This document shows positions 6,738 through 7,661 of a stretch of DNA of 7,661 nucleotides, one piece after another. A model generated the notes under the pieces. That model was not told where the DNA came from, did no database searches, and saw only the letters and a list, made by a program, of their open reading frames with translations. Origin of the DNA: Methanobacterium sp. (GTDB lineage: Archaea; Methanobacteriota; Methanobacteria; Methanobacteriales; Methanobacteriaceae); contig JACWMK010000079.1 of the NCBI GenBank assembly GCA_015661405.1, positions 1 through 7,661 on the forward strand, given 5' to 3'. Position 1 is the first letter of the stretch; each line of letters opens with the position of its first letter. The position numbers and the translations under genes are program-made.

Positions 6738-6793
6738 AAACATTGGTCTTGATAAATATTAATTTTTTTTAATTTGAGTAAATGATTTATTCA

Positions 6794-7206
6794 TTAATTT
6801 GAATTTGATTCTTTGCTGACGATTTCTAGTGAATTTTTGATTGAATCAAAATCTTTAATATTAGGCTTTAAAAATGGTATAAAATAGTAACCATCACTAT
6901 TTTTTATGGGATTTAATCGTGTATAATTGTTTTCTAAAACATAATTGTAACTATTTCCGGGTGTGAGTATTACACCATTCACTGAAGCGAATATAACTAG
7001 TTCGGGATTCTTTTGTTTCAAATTTGCAGTAGTTACTCCATTTTCTGCAATAAATTTATCATTTAAGCCTTCTAAATCTAAAAAATTCCATCCGGAATAA
7101 TAAGCTACAGCACCAGCATCTGCGAAGGCAACAGTATAGTTGTCATCTGAGAATGGGGAGAGAGCTTTACCGATTGGTATATATGAGTTGTTAAAGCTTA
7201 TTCCAT
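6794..7206 (-). pseudogene. Truncated paralogue of the GT-C glycosyltransferase (C-terminal domain only)
   Basis: Read on the minus strand, the frame matches the last 140 or so residues of the protein encoded at 731-2317 without a frameshift. By eye, 32 of 45 residues are identical from GKALSPFS to FIAENG, and 33 of 43 over the final stretch to VSKESNS. Similarity begins near 7206 (NGISFNNSYIPIGKAL). The frame is closed upstream by a TAA at 7232-7234, and no start codon, promoter or N-terminal membrane part is present. About 390 residues are missing, including the DD catalytic motif, so the fragment cannot be an active transferase. A TTG at 7019-7021 could open a 75-residue peptide, but it cuts through the domain and is not a credible start. 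The intact frame over the kept part suggests a fairly recent loss, or that the segment moved here by recombination. Confidence 0.88.
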
Positions 7207-7363
7207 TTTTACAGGTGAAGTTAAATAAAAGTTAACATGCGTTTTGTAATAAAATAGTTTAAAATGTATTTTATGAATTTGACTATAAAATTTCAATTAA
7301 ATAATAATTGTTTATATTCAATATGAGTTATATTAATTTTAATTTAAAATTAGTTTTCATCTA

Positions 7364-7373
7364 CTTTTATACT
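7364..7373 (+). promoter_or_regulatory. Probable TATA box of the aglB-like gene
   Basis: CTTTTATACT lies 25 bases before the ATG at 7399, the spacing expected for a leaderless archaeal transcript. No GGTGA-type ribosome-binding site is seen before the ATG; AAGAGAAATT is at best weak. The match to the TATA consensus is moderate. Confidence 0.4.
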
Positions 7374-7398
7374 ATCATTCATTAAAAGAGAAATTAAT

Positions 7399-7661
7399 AT
7401 GTCTAGAAAGAAGTTATTTACGCAACTAGCCATAATATCAGCAATATTCCTCTTAGGATTTTTGATCAGGATAGATTCCGCATATCTCCCGGGAGTACCT
7501 GCAGATGAAAAATCATTTTATGAGGAAGCAAATAATCTTCCTTATATGTATGAGCTGGATTCTTACTATAACTATCGTTTAACAGATAATTTTATTAATC
7601 ATGGTTATATGGGGGATGTTATAATTAACGGTACTGATTGGGATTTACATTCCTATTATCC
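7399..7661 (+). CDS. aglB: Archaeal oligosaccharyltransferase AglB/STT3, N-terminal part (runs off window)
   Basis: The first 87 codons and part of the next are visible. The product is the membrane enzyme that transfers a completed glycan from its dolichyl carrier to asparagines of N-x-S/T sites on the outer face. After a short basic start (MSRKK) there is one membrane helix (about residues 9-25). The first outer loop follows, with ELDSYYNYRLTDNFINHGY (52-70), where D54 takes the place of the metal-binding aspartate of the first catalytic motif, then NGTDWDLHSYYP. The order D-x-Y-Y-x-Y-R-L-T, a GY-x-GD turn and WDLHSYYP is what I expect of STT3-type archaeal enzymes. N58 stands where I recall histidine in many relatives. 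The WWDYG motif and soluble domain would lie outside the window. Its presence ties the locus to protein N-glycosylation. Confidence 0.85.
   Translation, partial: MSRKKLFTQLAIISAIFLLGFLIRIDSAYLPGVPADEKSFYEEANNLPYMYELDSYYNYRLTDNFINHGYMGDVIINGTDWDLHSYY

Noticed and set aside
6794..7021. A free-standing 75-residue minus-strand gene starting at TTG
   Set aside because: The same frame continues upstream with clear similarity to the GT-C protein's soluble domain, so the TTG (a leucine codon) is internal to a truncated gene. No ribosome-binding site precedes it.
1..7661. CRISPR array, transposon or defence system
   Set aside because: There are no regularly spaced direct repeats, transposase motifs, terminal inverted repeats or defence-type domains; every intact gene has a clear glycan-related family.

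Overview
The window looks like part of a surface-glycan and protein N-glycosylation locus of a methanogenic archaeon, most likely of the Methanobacteriales. The DNA is very AT-rich and uses AGA/AGG for most arginines. Several starts lie about 22-35 nt downstream of TATA-like boxes, which fits leaderless or short-leader archaeal transcripts. One gene instead has a strong GAGGTGA ribosome-binding site. The right edge carries the start of an archaeal STT3/AglB oligosaccharyltransferase. The domain call is firm; the order is an inference from style and gene content.

Layout from left to right. Bases 1-393 are the tail of a GT2 glycosyltransferase. A 337-base AT-rich spacer follows, with a T-tract near its start and a TATA box at its end. 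Bases 731-2317 encode a large membrane GT-C type glycosyltransferase with a DD motif and a C-terminal soluble domain. A 456-base spacer separates this gene from a two-gene operon on the minus strand: a polyprenol-phosphate glycosyltransferase (4764-3820) followed by a GT2 rhamnosyltransferase-like protein (3799-2774). This operon diverges from a UDP-GlcNAc 2-epimerase family gene (4821-5897). The two appear to share one central TATA element flanked by outward-facing BRE-like sequences. The epimerase gene converges, with only 12 bases between stop codons, on a hexapeptide-repeat acyltransferase gene (6557-5910). Next, on the minus strand, comes a remnant (7206-6794) of a second copy of the GT-C gene that keeps only its C-terminal domain. 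The aglB-like gene starts at 7399 and runs off the window.

Working model: the epimerase and acyltransferase make or modify nucleotide-activated amino sugars. The GT2 enzymes assemble them on a polyprenyl carrier at the cytoplasmic face. The polyprenol-phosphate glycosyltransferase makes lipid-linked single sugars that the GT-C enzyme can use on the outer face. AglB then transfers the finished glycan to protein asparagines. The individual sugars cannot be read from the sequence.

The points most worth a second look are the shared symmetric promoter at 4776-4802, the truncated inverted paralogue at 6794-7206, and the unusually well conserved 3' end shared by the two copies. I see no CRISPR array, tRNA, rRNA, transposase or integrase.
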